Positions 11,836 to 21,571 of a stretch of DNA of 64,000 nt are shown one piece after another. Under the pieces are notes generated by a model that saw nothing but the letters and a program-made list of their open reading frames with translations, was not told the origin of the DNA and did not search any database. The first letter of the stretch is position 1; each line of letters opens with the position of its first letter. Origin of the DNA: Arcuatula senhousia (taxonomy: Eukaryota > Mollusca > Bivalvia > Mytilida > Mytilidae); assembly GCA_963971305.1 (NCBI GenBank), contig CAXARO010001811.1:157497-221496 (forward strand), in the 5' to 3' direction. Both the position numbers and the translations under genes were made by a program.

Positions 11836-12369
11836 AAGAAGCAAAGGTGTACCAAAGGGGTAATCAGTATCATAAAACCGTAAAGACAAAGACAAAACCG
11901 GCAGACAAAAAATCATCACAGCAAAACAAACCACATAACAACATAAAACACACACACATAACAACAAAACCGCATTCAGCAACGCGAACTCAAGTCGAAA
12001 CGAGAGTGAACTCGGGTGCTCCGGAAGAGTAAGCATTCCTGCTTGCTATAGCACACCCGTCACGTTGCCAAAGATCGATTAAGTGTCGGTCAAATCCGGA
12101 AAGGATGACATTATAAAACTCTATGCCAAACCAACATCTGGGCCCATCTGAGAGATAGAAATCCCGTATTTGTATACAAGCACATGATGTCGTCCGTAAA
12201 ATTTCTTGAGTGATGACAACAACCTGGGAGCAACGTACCCCTGTGTTAGCAATTTGCTTGTCAGCCCTGTAGCTCTATCAAGGAAGTCGTTGTACTCCCC
12301 ACATGCTCTGGAATAACGAATCAATTGTGATACGTAAACTCCATATGCTGGAGCGGACGGAATGTTGCT
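11836..12369 (-). mobile_element. 5'-truncated Penelope-like element (second copy of family)
   Basis: The minus strand encodes the last 83 codons of the same reverse transcriptase family as the 45.7 kb copy, from SNIPSAPAYGVYVSQ to a stop at 12,121, including LLTQGYVAPRLLSSLKKFYG, followed by the same ~285 bp 3' untranslated region ending near GCTTCTT at 11,836. The match stops abruptly at GGAATGTTGCT, where AT-rich simple sequence begins. The fragment therefore lacks all catalytic motifs. Confidence 0.9.
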
Positions 12370-12735
12370 TTTAATTAATTTATTTAATAAATGAATAATA
12401 AAACTAACGAAAGAATAAGCATATGTGATACAATTTATGAAGGTTATAAAAAATATATTAATATTTTTTAATGAATAAATATTTAGTTAATAAATTAATA
12501 TTTAATAAATAAATAAGTATTTGATCAAGCAATATATATTTAATAAATAAATGAATATTTAATAAATAAATAATATTTAATATTTAATAAATATTTGATA
12601 AATATTTAATAAATATTTAATAAATATTTAATAAATACTTAATATTTAATAAACATTTAATAAATACTTAATATTTAATAAATATTTAATATATAATAAA
12701 TAAATTAATGTTTAATATATGAATTTATATTTAAA
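12370..12735. repeat. AT-only simple repeat (AATAAATATTT type)
   Basis: Irregular iterations of TTTAATAAATA and AATATTTAATAAAT make up about 360 bp that abut the truncated end of the Penelope fragment. Low-complexity DNA without coding potential. Confidence 0.85.
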
Positions 12736-12939
12736 GAAATCGACTTAAAAAGGTATTTTATGAATAGATATCAAAGGTATTAATGAAAGAAATAAAACTT
12801 ATGAAAAACTAAATGCACATGATAATAAAAAGTACACATTAAATGAATTATACATGGAAGTGCTCATTACTATATGAATCACGTGTAATAGATAAATAAA
12901 AGTTTGTTTATATATATGATTATCATTTATTTCGTGTTT

Positions 12940-12991
12940 GGGTTAGGGTTAGGGTTAGGGTTAGAGGGTTAGGGTTAGGGTTAGGGTTAGG
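12940..12991 (+). repeat. Interstitial telomeric repeat, TTAGGG orientation
   Basis: About eight near-perfect TTAGGG units, one interrupted by an extra AG. A shorter group (GTTAGGTTAGGGTTAGGG then GTCAGGGTTAG) follows at 13,062-13,089 in the same orientation. The number of GGG runs is enough for G-quadruplex formation on the plus strand. Confidence 0.95.
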
Positions 12992-13103
12992 TAATTAGGG
13001 GTAACCCTCATCTGCACATTCCGCCAACGGTAAACCGTCTTGGTTGCGTATGAATATAGAGTTAGGTTAGGGTTAGGGTCAGGGTTAGCCGGAACTATTT
13101 TAA

Positions 13104-13123
13104 TTAACCCTAACCCTAACCCT
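13104..13123 (-). repeat. Interstitial telomeric repeat, CCCTAA orientation
   Basis: Three CCCTAA units in the opposite orientation to the repeats at 12,940-13,089, with only 15 bp separating them from the second group. The overall order is TTAGGG followed by CCCTAA, that is, head to head. Confidence 0.93.
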
Positions 13124-13190
13124 TTACATCGACTGCGCATGCGCCGATATTTGATGGAATCAAGGGTCCCCCTTTATTATAGCTGACTGA

Positions 13191-13346
13191 TGGGTATTTA
13201 TAGTCGCGACTAGGGGAAAGCCCCTCTGCGTCGACTTTAATACCTAAACAGGTATAGACTCGCTATGTGCCATGGGTCGTCCAGCCCATGACACACCACC
13301 GCCAGTGTTAGCTGTTCCAGGTACATACGCCCTGGAGACAGGGCCC
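13191..13346. other. GC-rich cluster of three hairpins
   Basis: Three consecutive perfect or near-perfect stems stand out in AT-rich surroundings. First, GGTATT at 13,193 pairs with AATACC at 13,239, with AGTCG/CGACT and AGGGG/CCCCT inside. Second, CATGGG at 13,271 pairs with CCCATG at 13,285 and extends by TGTG/CACA. Third, GCCCTG at 13,329 pairs with CAGGGC at 13,339 across a GAGA loop of GNRA type. It looks like a structured RNA or part of a mobile element. I do not recognise it as tRNA, 5S, snRNA or a known ribozyme. Confidence 0.5.
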
Positions 13347-13468
13347 GTCTTCCACCACGAGGAGGTACTGGTCGGAATTCTGGAAGACCTTTATTATAGA
13401 GTAATCAGTTTCTATATATAGTAGGTCTTTGGTATAGAAACAATAATAGTGGTACAATTAATTTGCAT

Positions 13469-13810
13469 AATTATATCAAAGGGAGATAATTTGTTATATG
13501 AAAAAGGGCAAACTTTGACCTTGGATATCTTTGGTATGCCTTGTCCGATTTGAAAAATTTAAAGTGCACTGTAAAGGACTGTTGAAGGCTTTTTTGTTGA
13601 TATCATTTACACCAGTTTATTGATGGACATAAACAATGTAAATTATATCAAAGGGAGATAATTTGTTATATGAAAAAGGACAAACTTTGACCTTGGATAT
13701 CTTTGGTATGCCTTGCTGATTTGAAAAATTTGAAGTGCACTGTAAAGGACTTTTGAAGGCCTTTCTGTTGATTTTATTTACACCAGTTTTTTTATAGACA
13801 TGCACAAGTG
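13469..13810 (+). repeat. Two-copy 172 bp tandem duplication
   Basis: A segment beginning TTATATCAAAGGGAGATAAT at 13,471 is repeated from 13,643. Copies share CTTGGATATCTTTGGTATGC and AAGTGCACTGTAAAGGAC and differ by a few percent. The AAAGGGAGATAA core is a string common in bivalve intergenic DNA. No coding function evident. Confidence 0.85.
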
Positions 13811-14345
13811 TAAAAGATGCCTCTACAATTCAAAATCCGACCATCAATAAACAATTCTATTTTCAAATATCCCATTTTTGACCCCTCATATCCAGTAAAT
13901 AGTACAAGATACATCAAAGCTGTAAATACATTTTGTTAACATAATGTATTGCTGAATACAAAAAAGATTAATCAAAATAAGATGGAAATGAAATGTTCTA
14001 TTTGCAGTTGTGTTTATACATCTATTTTGTTCCATCTTTTCTAAGAGGTACTACCCATGAAACCCCAATATGCAATACAAACATTCATTTAGTGGTTTTA
14101 AACACTATAACAAAATGTTATTAATTGGTAAACCACAACTTGATTTACCTCCCGAAAACCAATGTGTCTACAGACATAATACGATAGTAAATATTTTGTG
14201 GTCATACACAAAAATACATACTGAATGAGATTATAGGATTATACTGTATATTAAATATGAAAGAATATGGAATATGTGCCAGAAAGACACGATCCACATA
14301 TTTTATGACATGATTTTATTAAATGAAAACAATCAAAACTTCACT
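13811..14345. other. Intergenic DNA, no gene seen
   Basis: AT-rich sequence between the 172 bp duplication and the ribozyme-bearing segment. Nothing supported. Confidence 0.45.
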
Positions 14346-14387
14346 GCGTGTGAAGCGCTTTTCTGGATTAACCTTCATCAGACACGC
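14346..14387 (-). ncRNA. Degenerate type I hammerhead ribozyme
   Basis: On the minus strand, GCGTGT is followed by the hammerhead core CTGATGA, a short stem II (GG, loop TTAAT, CC), the core GAAA, a minimal stem III with a palindromic GCGC loop, the TTC cleavage triplet, and ACACGC. The outer GCGTGT and ACACGC pair perfectly as stem I. The predicted cut is between 14,352 and 14,351. The weak point is an A-A mismatch at the base of stem II, where a G-C pair is usual, so activity may be lost. Short stem III with a palindromic loop is typical of hammerheads in animal retroelements. Confidence 0.65.
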
Positions 14388-14587
14388 TAGGGATCGAAAT
14401 ATTGGAAGACCGGTAAAATATTAGATTTGATAAAACCAAAATACAAAAGCCAAAATATAACAATGACTAAACGGGGGTAAATTTATCAACTGTATTAGAG
14501 ATAGCCAAAAGTTAGTGAACTGGAAATATGAAAACAGCGTCTTTCCAAATACAAATACCAAAACGGGTATAAACGGTTAATTTGGGT

Positions 14588-14633
14588 ATGCTATATATCG
14601 ATATTTCAAGGAGTAACCTCTCATCAGTAGCAT
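14588..14633 (-). ncRNA. Type I hammerhead ribozyme, copy 1
   Basis: All conserved hammerhead parts are present in order on the minus strand: stem I strand ATGCTA (14,633-14,628), core CTGATGA (14,627-14,621), stem II GAGG/CCTT with loop TTACT (14,620-14,608), core GAAA (14,607-14,604), a short stem III formed by the palindrome TATCGATA (14,603-14,596), cleavage bases T and A (14,595-14,594), and TAGCAT closing stem I. Stem I has six perfect pairs and stem II four (one G-U). The predicted self-cleavage is between 14,594 and 14,593. This is far more structure than expected by chance. Confidence 0.88.
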
Positions 14634-14967
14634 TTGAATCAAAACGTTGGAAGATCAAAAACCAAAACTATTGAAAACGAAAAGTACTCAAAACCAAAAT
14701 GTTCGAACAAGGAAGCCAAATCCAGCACCGAGGATATCGACCATGTGCATTACAAGGAAAGAAACCTGGTGTTTTAAACAATTTTGAATTTAATAATCGG
14801 AAATTTCAACGACAAAAATATTAGACATTTAATGGTAAATTCGTGTCAGACAAGTCTGACGACCAGGCTTGTGATTACCCTCGGGGACCTCTGGTCCACC
14901 AGCAGTGGTTATCGCCCAGTAGTTCAAAATACAAATACCAAAACGGGTATAAACGGTTAATTTGGGT

Positions 14968-15013
14968 ATGCTATATATCGATATTTCAAGGAGTAACCTC
15001 TCATCAGTAGCAT
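14968..15013 (-). ncRNA. Type I hammerhead ribozyme, copy 2
   Basis: Identical over its 46 bases to the ribozyme at 14,588-14,633, exactly 380 bp away. The predicted cut is between 14,974 and 14,973, so the two cuts delimit a 380-nt RNA. The surrounding repeat copies differ slightly while both ribozymes are unchanged. Confidence 0.88.
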
Positions 15014-15108
15014 TTGAATCAAAACGTTGGAAGATCCAAAACGCAAAACTATTGAAAACGAAAAGTACTCAAAACCAAAATGTTCGAACAAGGAAGCCAA
15101 ATCCAGCA

Positions 15109-15561
15109 TATCCAGTACTCGAAAATATATAAAAGCATACAACTGAAGCACGGGGAAGCTTTCTAAGACCTCCACACGACACTAAAGCCAAAGGGTTATA
15201 GTCCGTTTGATAGCCGTTTACCAAGGGAAAATGATAAATTAAAAATCCCTTTGTTTATGCAAAAAGTAATTACACGGAACATTGTCAAATATGTATACAT
15301 ATCTTGTGAAAATTTCCCAGTTTGCATAATTAAAAAAAAAAAAAAGTTTGCCTTAGACCTTAATATTAAATTTCTACGAATTTCATGCCTGGAAATAAAT
15401 TTAAAAGCTTTACAGTTTGCTATTCCTTTCTTATTCAATTGAATTGTCTCATCTTTTGATTTAATTAAAAGGTTCTTGAATGAATAATTTGATTTCTTTA
15501 AAGACAAGCCAATGCATTTACAATACTAGGTCAGTTATATTTGAGAACATGGTGCTGTTGG
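15109..15561. other. Intergenic DNA up to the satellite edge
   Basis: AT-rich DNA with overlapping short frames on both strands (for example 15,196-15,507 minus), none recognisable. The satellite begins abruptly at 15,562 with its T-tract, after GGTGCTGTTGG, which is unlike the GCAGGCAGCCG that precedes the T-tract inside the array. Confidence 0.5.
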
Positions 15562-16738
15562 TTTTTTTTTTTTTTTTTTTGAATTAGCTACTGATTTTTT
15601 TTCTTCCTTTTGCCTTCTCTTTCCTTCTTTTTTTTCTCTCTTTGTCCCTTTTTTGTGTTCGTTTTTTTTTTCTCGGATTTTTTGCACATATTCTTCGTGC
15701 GCCCCACCTGTAAATAACTGTTTCACTGTCTCAGCTGCACGTTTTTTTTCAGTCAGGCTATTGTTTTTTGATCAAACAGGCTTTGTACTAGCGGTTTTTG
15801 TCGAATTTTGTCGCCAATTCGTTGGTATTTTTCCGATCTGGAAGCTACAAGGACCCAAATGGTAAAAAAATCGCCTACATTGAGAGGAAAATCTTGTTCC
15901 TAGAAAATAATTCCAGTCTCGTGTGTACTCAACCGACGTCAAATCCCTTTACTGTGACCGACAGAACACGACTTGAGCCGTTTAGCACAATTTACAGAAC
16001 CGGGCTACCTATCGCCGATCAAAAGTTATGATGCCTCAAACTTGCATCACTTTCAGGTCCGAGTCTAGACATTGTACAAGTAAGCAATGTTCAATGAGGT
16101 AGGAAAAAGCTTACTTACCGTGTTCATTTCTTTACCTAAACTAGGTCTGGAGAATGAACAATTGGCTTTACAATCATGGTTCAATTTTTAAAATCGGTCA
16201 AGAGATGACCGAGATACAAGCATTTAAAGTTAACAATTAACCTTTGCCATTTTGCATGCCCATGGTACACCTAACTCGAAAACGGCTTTGTCTAGAGACT
16301 TGCGATTTTTTGCATTGGCTCGCCCGTAAAACATTAGTGATCCTACGGGGCCAATTTTTAATTTTCGAGACGATTGGAGCAAGGGAACAGGGACAAATCA
16401 GCAAAAAATGGTTTCGACAACGTGGCCAACATGGCAATGGTAGACCCAATGTTTCCAAAATCATTATTTTCAAGTTTTTCATCAAAAAACTTAATACGAA
16501 TCTCTTATCGGTTTTGTTCCTAGCCCATTCAGTCTATTTGTCAGCGAGAAGGCAGGCGGCCGGGGGTTTCGCGTCGAAGCCAAGTTCCCCGCGCGAGCAG
16601 GCCGGCCGCGGCTTCGAGCCGGAATATATTTTTCCGCGAGAAGGCAGGCGGCCTGGGTTTTCTCGTCGACGCCAAGTTCCTCGGGCAAGCAGGCCGGCTC
16701 GAGCCAGAAAACATTTATCCGCGAGAAAGCAGGCAGCC

Positions 16739-16786
<48 letters not shown>

Positions 16787-19138
16787 AGCTACTGATTTTT
16801 TTTTCTTCCTTTTACCTTCTCTTTCCTTCTTTTTTTTTCTCTCTTTGTCCCTTTTTTGTGTTCGTTTTTTTTTTCTCGGATTTTTTGCACATATTCTTCG
16901 TGCGCCCCGCCTGTAAATAACTGTTTCACTGTCTCAGCTGCACGTTTGTTTTCAGTCAGGCTATTGTTTTTTGATCAAACAGGCTTTGTACTAGCGGTTT
17001 TTGTCGAATTTTGTCGCCAATTCGTTGGTATTTTTCCGATCTGGAAGCTACAAGGACCCGAATGGTAAAAAAATCGCCTACATTGAGAGGAAAATCTTGT
17101 TCCTAGAAAATAATTCCAGTCTCGTGTGTACTCAACCGACGTCAAATCCCTTTACTGTGACCGACAGAACACGACTTGCGCCGTTTAACACAATTTACAG
17201 AACCGGGGTACCTATCGCCGATCAAAAGTTATGATGCCTCAAACTTGCATCACTTTCAGGTCCGAGTCTAGACATTGTACAAGTAAGCAATGTTCAATGA
17301 GGTAGGAAAAAACTTACTTACCGTGTTCATTTCTTTACCTAAACTAGGTCTGGAGAATGAACAATTGGCTTTACAATCATGGTACATTTTTTAAAATCGG
17401 TCAAGAGATGACCGAGATACAAGCATTTAAAGTTAACAATTAACCTTTGCCATTTTGCATGCCCATTGTACACCTAACTCGAAAACGGCTTTGTCTAGAG
17501 ACTTGCGATTTTTTGCATTGGCTCGCCCGTAAAACATTAGTGATCCTACGGGGCCAATTTTTAATTTTCGAGACGATTGGAGCAAGGGAACAGGGACAAA
17601 TCAGCAAAAAATGGTTTCGACAACGTGGCCAACATGGCAATGGTAGACCCAATGTTTCCAAAAACATTATTTTCAAGTTTTTCATCAAAAAACTTAATAC
17701 GAATCTCTTATCGGTTTTGTTCCTAGCCCATTCAGTCTATTTGTCAGCGAGAAGGCAGGCGGCCGGGGGTTTCGCGTCGAAGCCAAGTTCCCCGCGCGAG
17801 CAGGCCGGCCGCGGTTTCGAGCCGGAATATATTTTTCCGCGAGAAGGCAGGCGGCCGGGGTTTTCTCGTCGACGCCAAGTTCCTCGGGCAAGCAGGCCGG
17901 CCGCGGCTTCGACCCAGAAAACATTGTTCCGCGAGAAAGCAGGCAGCCGTTTTTTTTTTTTTTTTTTTTTTTTTTGAATTAGCTACTGATTTTTTTTCTT
18001 CCTTTTGCTTTCTCTTTTCTTCTTTTTTTCCTCTCTTTGTCCCTTTTTTGTGTTCGTTTTTTTTTCTCGGATTTTTTGCACATATTCTTCGTGCGCCCCG
18101 CCTGTAAATAACTGTTTCACTGTCTCAGCTGCACGTTTGTTTTCAGTCAGGCTATTGTTTTTTGATCAAACAGGCTTTGTACTAGCGGTTTTTGTCGAAT
18201 TTTGTCGCCAATTCGTTGGTATTTTTCCGATCTGGAAGCTACAAGGACCCAAATGGTAAAAAAATCGCCTACATTGAGAGGAAAATCTTGTTCCTAGAAA
18301 ATAATTCCAGTCTCGTGTGTACTCAACCGACGTCAAATCCCTTTACTGTGACCGACAGAACACGACTTGCGCCGTTTAACACAATTTACAGAACCGGGCT
18401 ACCTATCGCCGATCAAAAGTTATGATGCCTCAAACTTGCATCACTTTCAGGTCCGAGTCTAGACATTGTACAAGTTAGCAATGTTCAATGAGGTAGGAAA
18501 AAGCTTACTTATCGTTTTCATTTCTTTACCTAAACTAGGTCTGGAGAATGAACAATTGGCTTTACAATCATGGTTCAATTTTTAAAATCGGTCAAGAGAT
18601 GACCGAGATACAAGCATTTAAAGTTAACAATTAACCTTTGCCATTTTTCATGCCCATGGTACACCTAACTCGAAAATGGCTTTGTCTAGAGACTTGCGGT
18701 TTTTTGCATTGGCTCGCCCGTAAAACATTAGTGATCCTACGGGGCCAATTTTTAATTTTCGAGACGATTGGAGCAAGGGAACAGGGACAAATCAGCAAAA
18801 AATGGTTTCGACAACGTGGCCAACATGGCAATGGTAGACCCAATGTTTCCAAAAACATTATTTTCAAGATTTTCATCAAAAAACTTAATACGAATCTCAT
18901 TGGTTTTGTTCCTAGCCCATTCAGTCTATTTGTCAGCGAGAAGGCAGGCGGCCGGGGGTTTCGCGTCGAAGCCAAGTTCCCCGCGGGAGCAGGCCGGCCG
19001 CGGCTTCGAGCCGGAATATATTTTTTCCGCGAAAAGGCAGGCGGCCGGGGTTTTCTCGTTGACGCCAAGTTCCTCGGGCAAGCAGGCCGGCCGCGGCTTC
19101 GACCCAGAAAACATTTTTCCGCGAGAAAGCAGGCAGCC

Positions 19139-19173
<35 letters not shown>

Positions 19174-20335
19174 AATTAAATACTGATTTTTTTTCTTTCT
19201 TTTGCCTTCTCTTTTCTTCTTTTTTTTTCTCTCTTTGTCCCTTTTTTGTGTTCGTTTTTTTTTCTCGGATTTTTTTGCACATATTCTTCGTGCGCCCCGC
19301 CTGTAAATAACTGTTTCACTGTCTCAGCTGCACGTTTGTTTTCAGTCAGGCTATTGTTTTTTGATCAAACAGGCTTTGTACTAGCGGTTTTTGTCGAATT
19401 TTGTCGCCAATTCGTTGGTATTTTTCCGATCTGGAAGCTACAAGGACCCAAATGGTAAAAAAATCGCCTACATTGAGAGGAAAATCTTGTTCCTAGAAAA
19501 TAATTCCAGTCTCGTGTGTACTCAACCGACGTCAAATCCCTTTACTGTGACCGACAGAACACGACTTGCGCCGTTTAGCACAATTTACAGAACCGGGCTA
19601 CCTATCGCCGATCAAAAGTTATGATGCCTCAAACTTGCATCACTTTCAGGTCCGAGTCTAGACATTGTACAAGTTAGCAATGTTCAATGAGGTAGGAAAA
19701 AGCTTAGTTACCGTGTTCATTTCTTTACCTAAACTAGGTCTGGAGAATGAACAATTGGCTTTACAATCATGGTTCAATTTTTAAAATCGGTCAAGAGATG
19801 ACCGAGATACAAGCATTTAAAGTTAACAATTAACCTTTGCCATTTTGCATGCCCATGGTACACCTAACTCGAAAACGGCTTTGTCTAGAGACTTGCGATT
19901 TTTTGCATTGGCTCGCCCGTAAAACATTAGTGCCCCTATGGGGCCAATTTTTAATTTTCGAGACGATTGGAGCAAGGGAACAGGGACAAATCAGCAAAAA
20001 ATGGTTTCGACAACGTGGCCAACATGGCAATGGTAGACCCAATGTTTCCAAAAACATTATTTTCAAGTTTTTCATCAAAAAACTTAATACGAATCTCTTA
20101 TCGGTTTTGTTCCTAGCCCATTCAGTCTATTTGTCAGCGAGAAGGCAGGCGGCCGGGGGTTTCGCGTCGAAGCCAAGTTCCCCGCGCGAGCAGGCCGGCC
20201 GCGGCTTCGAGCCGGAATATATTTTTCCGCGAAAAGGCAGGCGGCCTGGGTTTTCTCGTCGACGCCAAGTTCCTCGGGCAAGCAGGCCGGCCGCGGCTTC
20301 GAGCCAGAAAACATTTCTCCGCGAGAAAGCAGGCA

Positions 20336-20338
<3 letters not shown>

Positions 20339-20377
<39 letters not shown>

Positions 20378-21534
20378 AGCTACTGATTTTTTTTTCTTCC
20401 TTTTGCCTTCTCTTTCCTTCTTTTTTTTCTCTCTTTGTCCCTTTTTTGTGTTCGTTTTTTTTTCTCGGATTTTTTGCACATATTCTTCGTGCGCCCCGCC
20501 TGTAAATAACTGTTTCACTGTCTCAGCTGCACGTTTGTTTTCAGTCAGGCTATTGTTTTTTGATCAAACAGGCTTTGTACTAGCGGTTTTTGTCGAATTT
20601 TGTCGCCAATTCGTTGGTATTTTTCCGATCTGGAAGCTACAAGGACCCGAATGGTAAAAAAATCGCCTACATTGAGAGGAAAATCTTGTTCCTAGAAAAT
20701 AATTCCAGTCTCGTGTGTACTCAACCGACGTAAAATCCCTTTACTGTGACCGACAGAACACGACTTGCACCGTTTAACACAATTTACAGAACCGGGCTAC
20801 CTATCGCCGATCAAAAATTATGATGCCTCAAACTTGCATCACTTTCAGGTCCGAGTCTAGACATTGTACAAGTAAGCAATGTTCAATGAGGTAGGAAAAA
20901 GCTTACTTACCGTGTTCATTTCTTTACCTAAACTAGGTCTGGAGAATGAACAATTGGCTTTACAATCATGGTTCAATTTTTAAAATCGGTCAAGAGATGA
21001 CCGAGATACAAGCATTTAAAGTTAACAATTAACCTTTGCCATTTTGCATGCCCATGGTACACCTAACTCGAAAACGGCTTTGTCTAGAGACTTGCGATTT
21101 TTTGCATTGGCTCGCCCGTAAAACATTAGTGCCCCTATGGGGCCAATTTTTAATTTTCGAGACGATTGGAGCAAGGGAACAGGGACAAATCAGCAAAAAA
21201 TGGTTTCGACAACGTGGCCAACATGGCAATGGTAGACCCAATGTTTCCAAAAACATTATTTTCAAGTTTTTCATCAAAAAACTTAATACGAATCTCTTAT
21301 CGGTTTTGTTCCTAGCCCATTCAGTCTATTTGTCAGCGAGAAGGCAGGCGGCCGGGGGTTTCGCGTCGAAGCCAAGTTCCCCGCGCGAGCAGGCCGGCCG
21401 CGGCTTCGAGCCGGAATATATTTTTCCGCGAAAAGGCAGGCGGCCTGGGTTTTCTCGTCGACGCCAAGTTCCTCGGGCAAGCAGGCCGGCCGCGGCTTCG
21501 AGCCAGAAAACATTTCTCCGCGAGAAAGCAGGCA

Positions 21535-21571
<37 letters not shown>

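Larger units (their letters stand above)
14547..15108 (-). mobile_element. Retrozyme-like tandem segment, 380 bp period
   Basis: Positions 14,547-14,727 are repeated at 14,927-15,108 with only a few differences, giving a 380 bp period with one full unit plus about 180 bp. Each copy carries a hammerhead ribozyme on the minus strand at the same place. A minus-strand transcript would be cut twice to give a 380-nt linear RNA with ends suitable for circularisation. This is the layout of small non-autonomous retrozymes described from plants and animals, and Penelope-like elements are also known to carry hammerheads. No open reading frame lies in the unit. A more diverged related copy probably extends left to 14,346. 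Confidence 0.75.

Noticed and set aside
13186..13230. CTGATGG followed by GGAAAG near 13,188-13,219 as a possible fourth hammerhead
   Set aside because: The ninth core base is wrong, the intervening sequence cannot form stem II (it is a TAGTCGCGACTA palindrome without a loop), and no stem I pairing exists.
15823..15840. TTCGTTGG in each unit resembling half of a CENP-B box
   Set aside because: The required central A and the CGGG half are absent (TATTTTTCCG follows), and the TTCG is changed to TTTG in some units (49,673 region), so it is not a conserved CENP-B box.
15798..16031. Plus-strand 77-codon frame (with SYKDPNGKKIAYIERK) and the overlapping 70-84 codon frame upstream of it
   Set aside because: They start at non-ATG codons, overlap each other in different frames, match no family I know, and are disrupted in several units (for example by a stop from a single-base change near 20,730).
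16237..16485. Minus-strand frame of 82 codons recurring in every unit
   Set aside because: It lies opposite the plus-strand frame, has no recognisable motif, and persists only because the units are near-identical. It is interrupted by frameshifts in some units.
16600..16625. GGCTTCGAGCC in subrepeats resembling a Pol III B box, with the T-tract as a terminator
   Set aside because: The match is imperfect, no A box is found at suitable spacing, and the string is part of a GC-rich palindromic context. No tRNA-like fold could be drawn.
16244..16795. Plus-strand frame of about 175-180 codons recurring in every satellite unit (starting MPFCMPMVHLTRKRL)
   Set aside because: It runs through the 92 bp subrepeats, which are not a multiple of three, so the two copies are read in different frames with no shared peptide. 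It ends in poly-Phe from the T-tract, the minus strand is also open over the same GC-rich part, and conservation among units is explained by array homogenisation.
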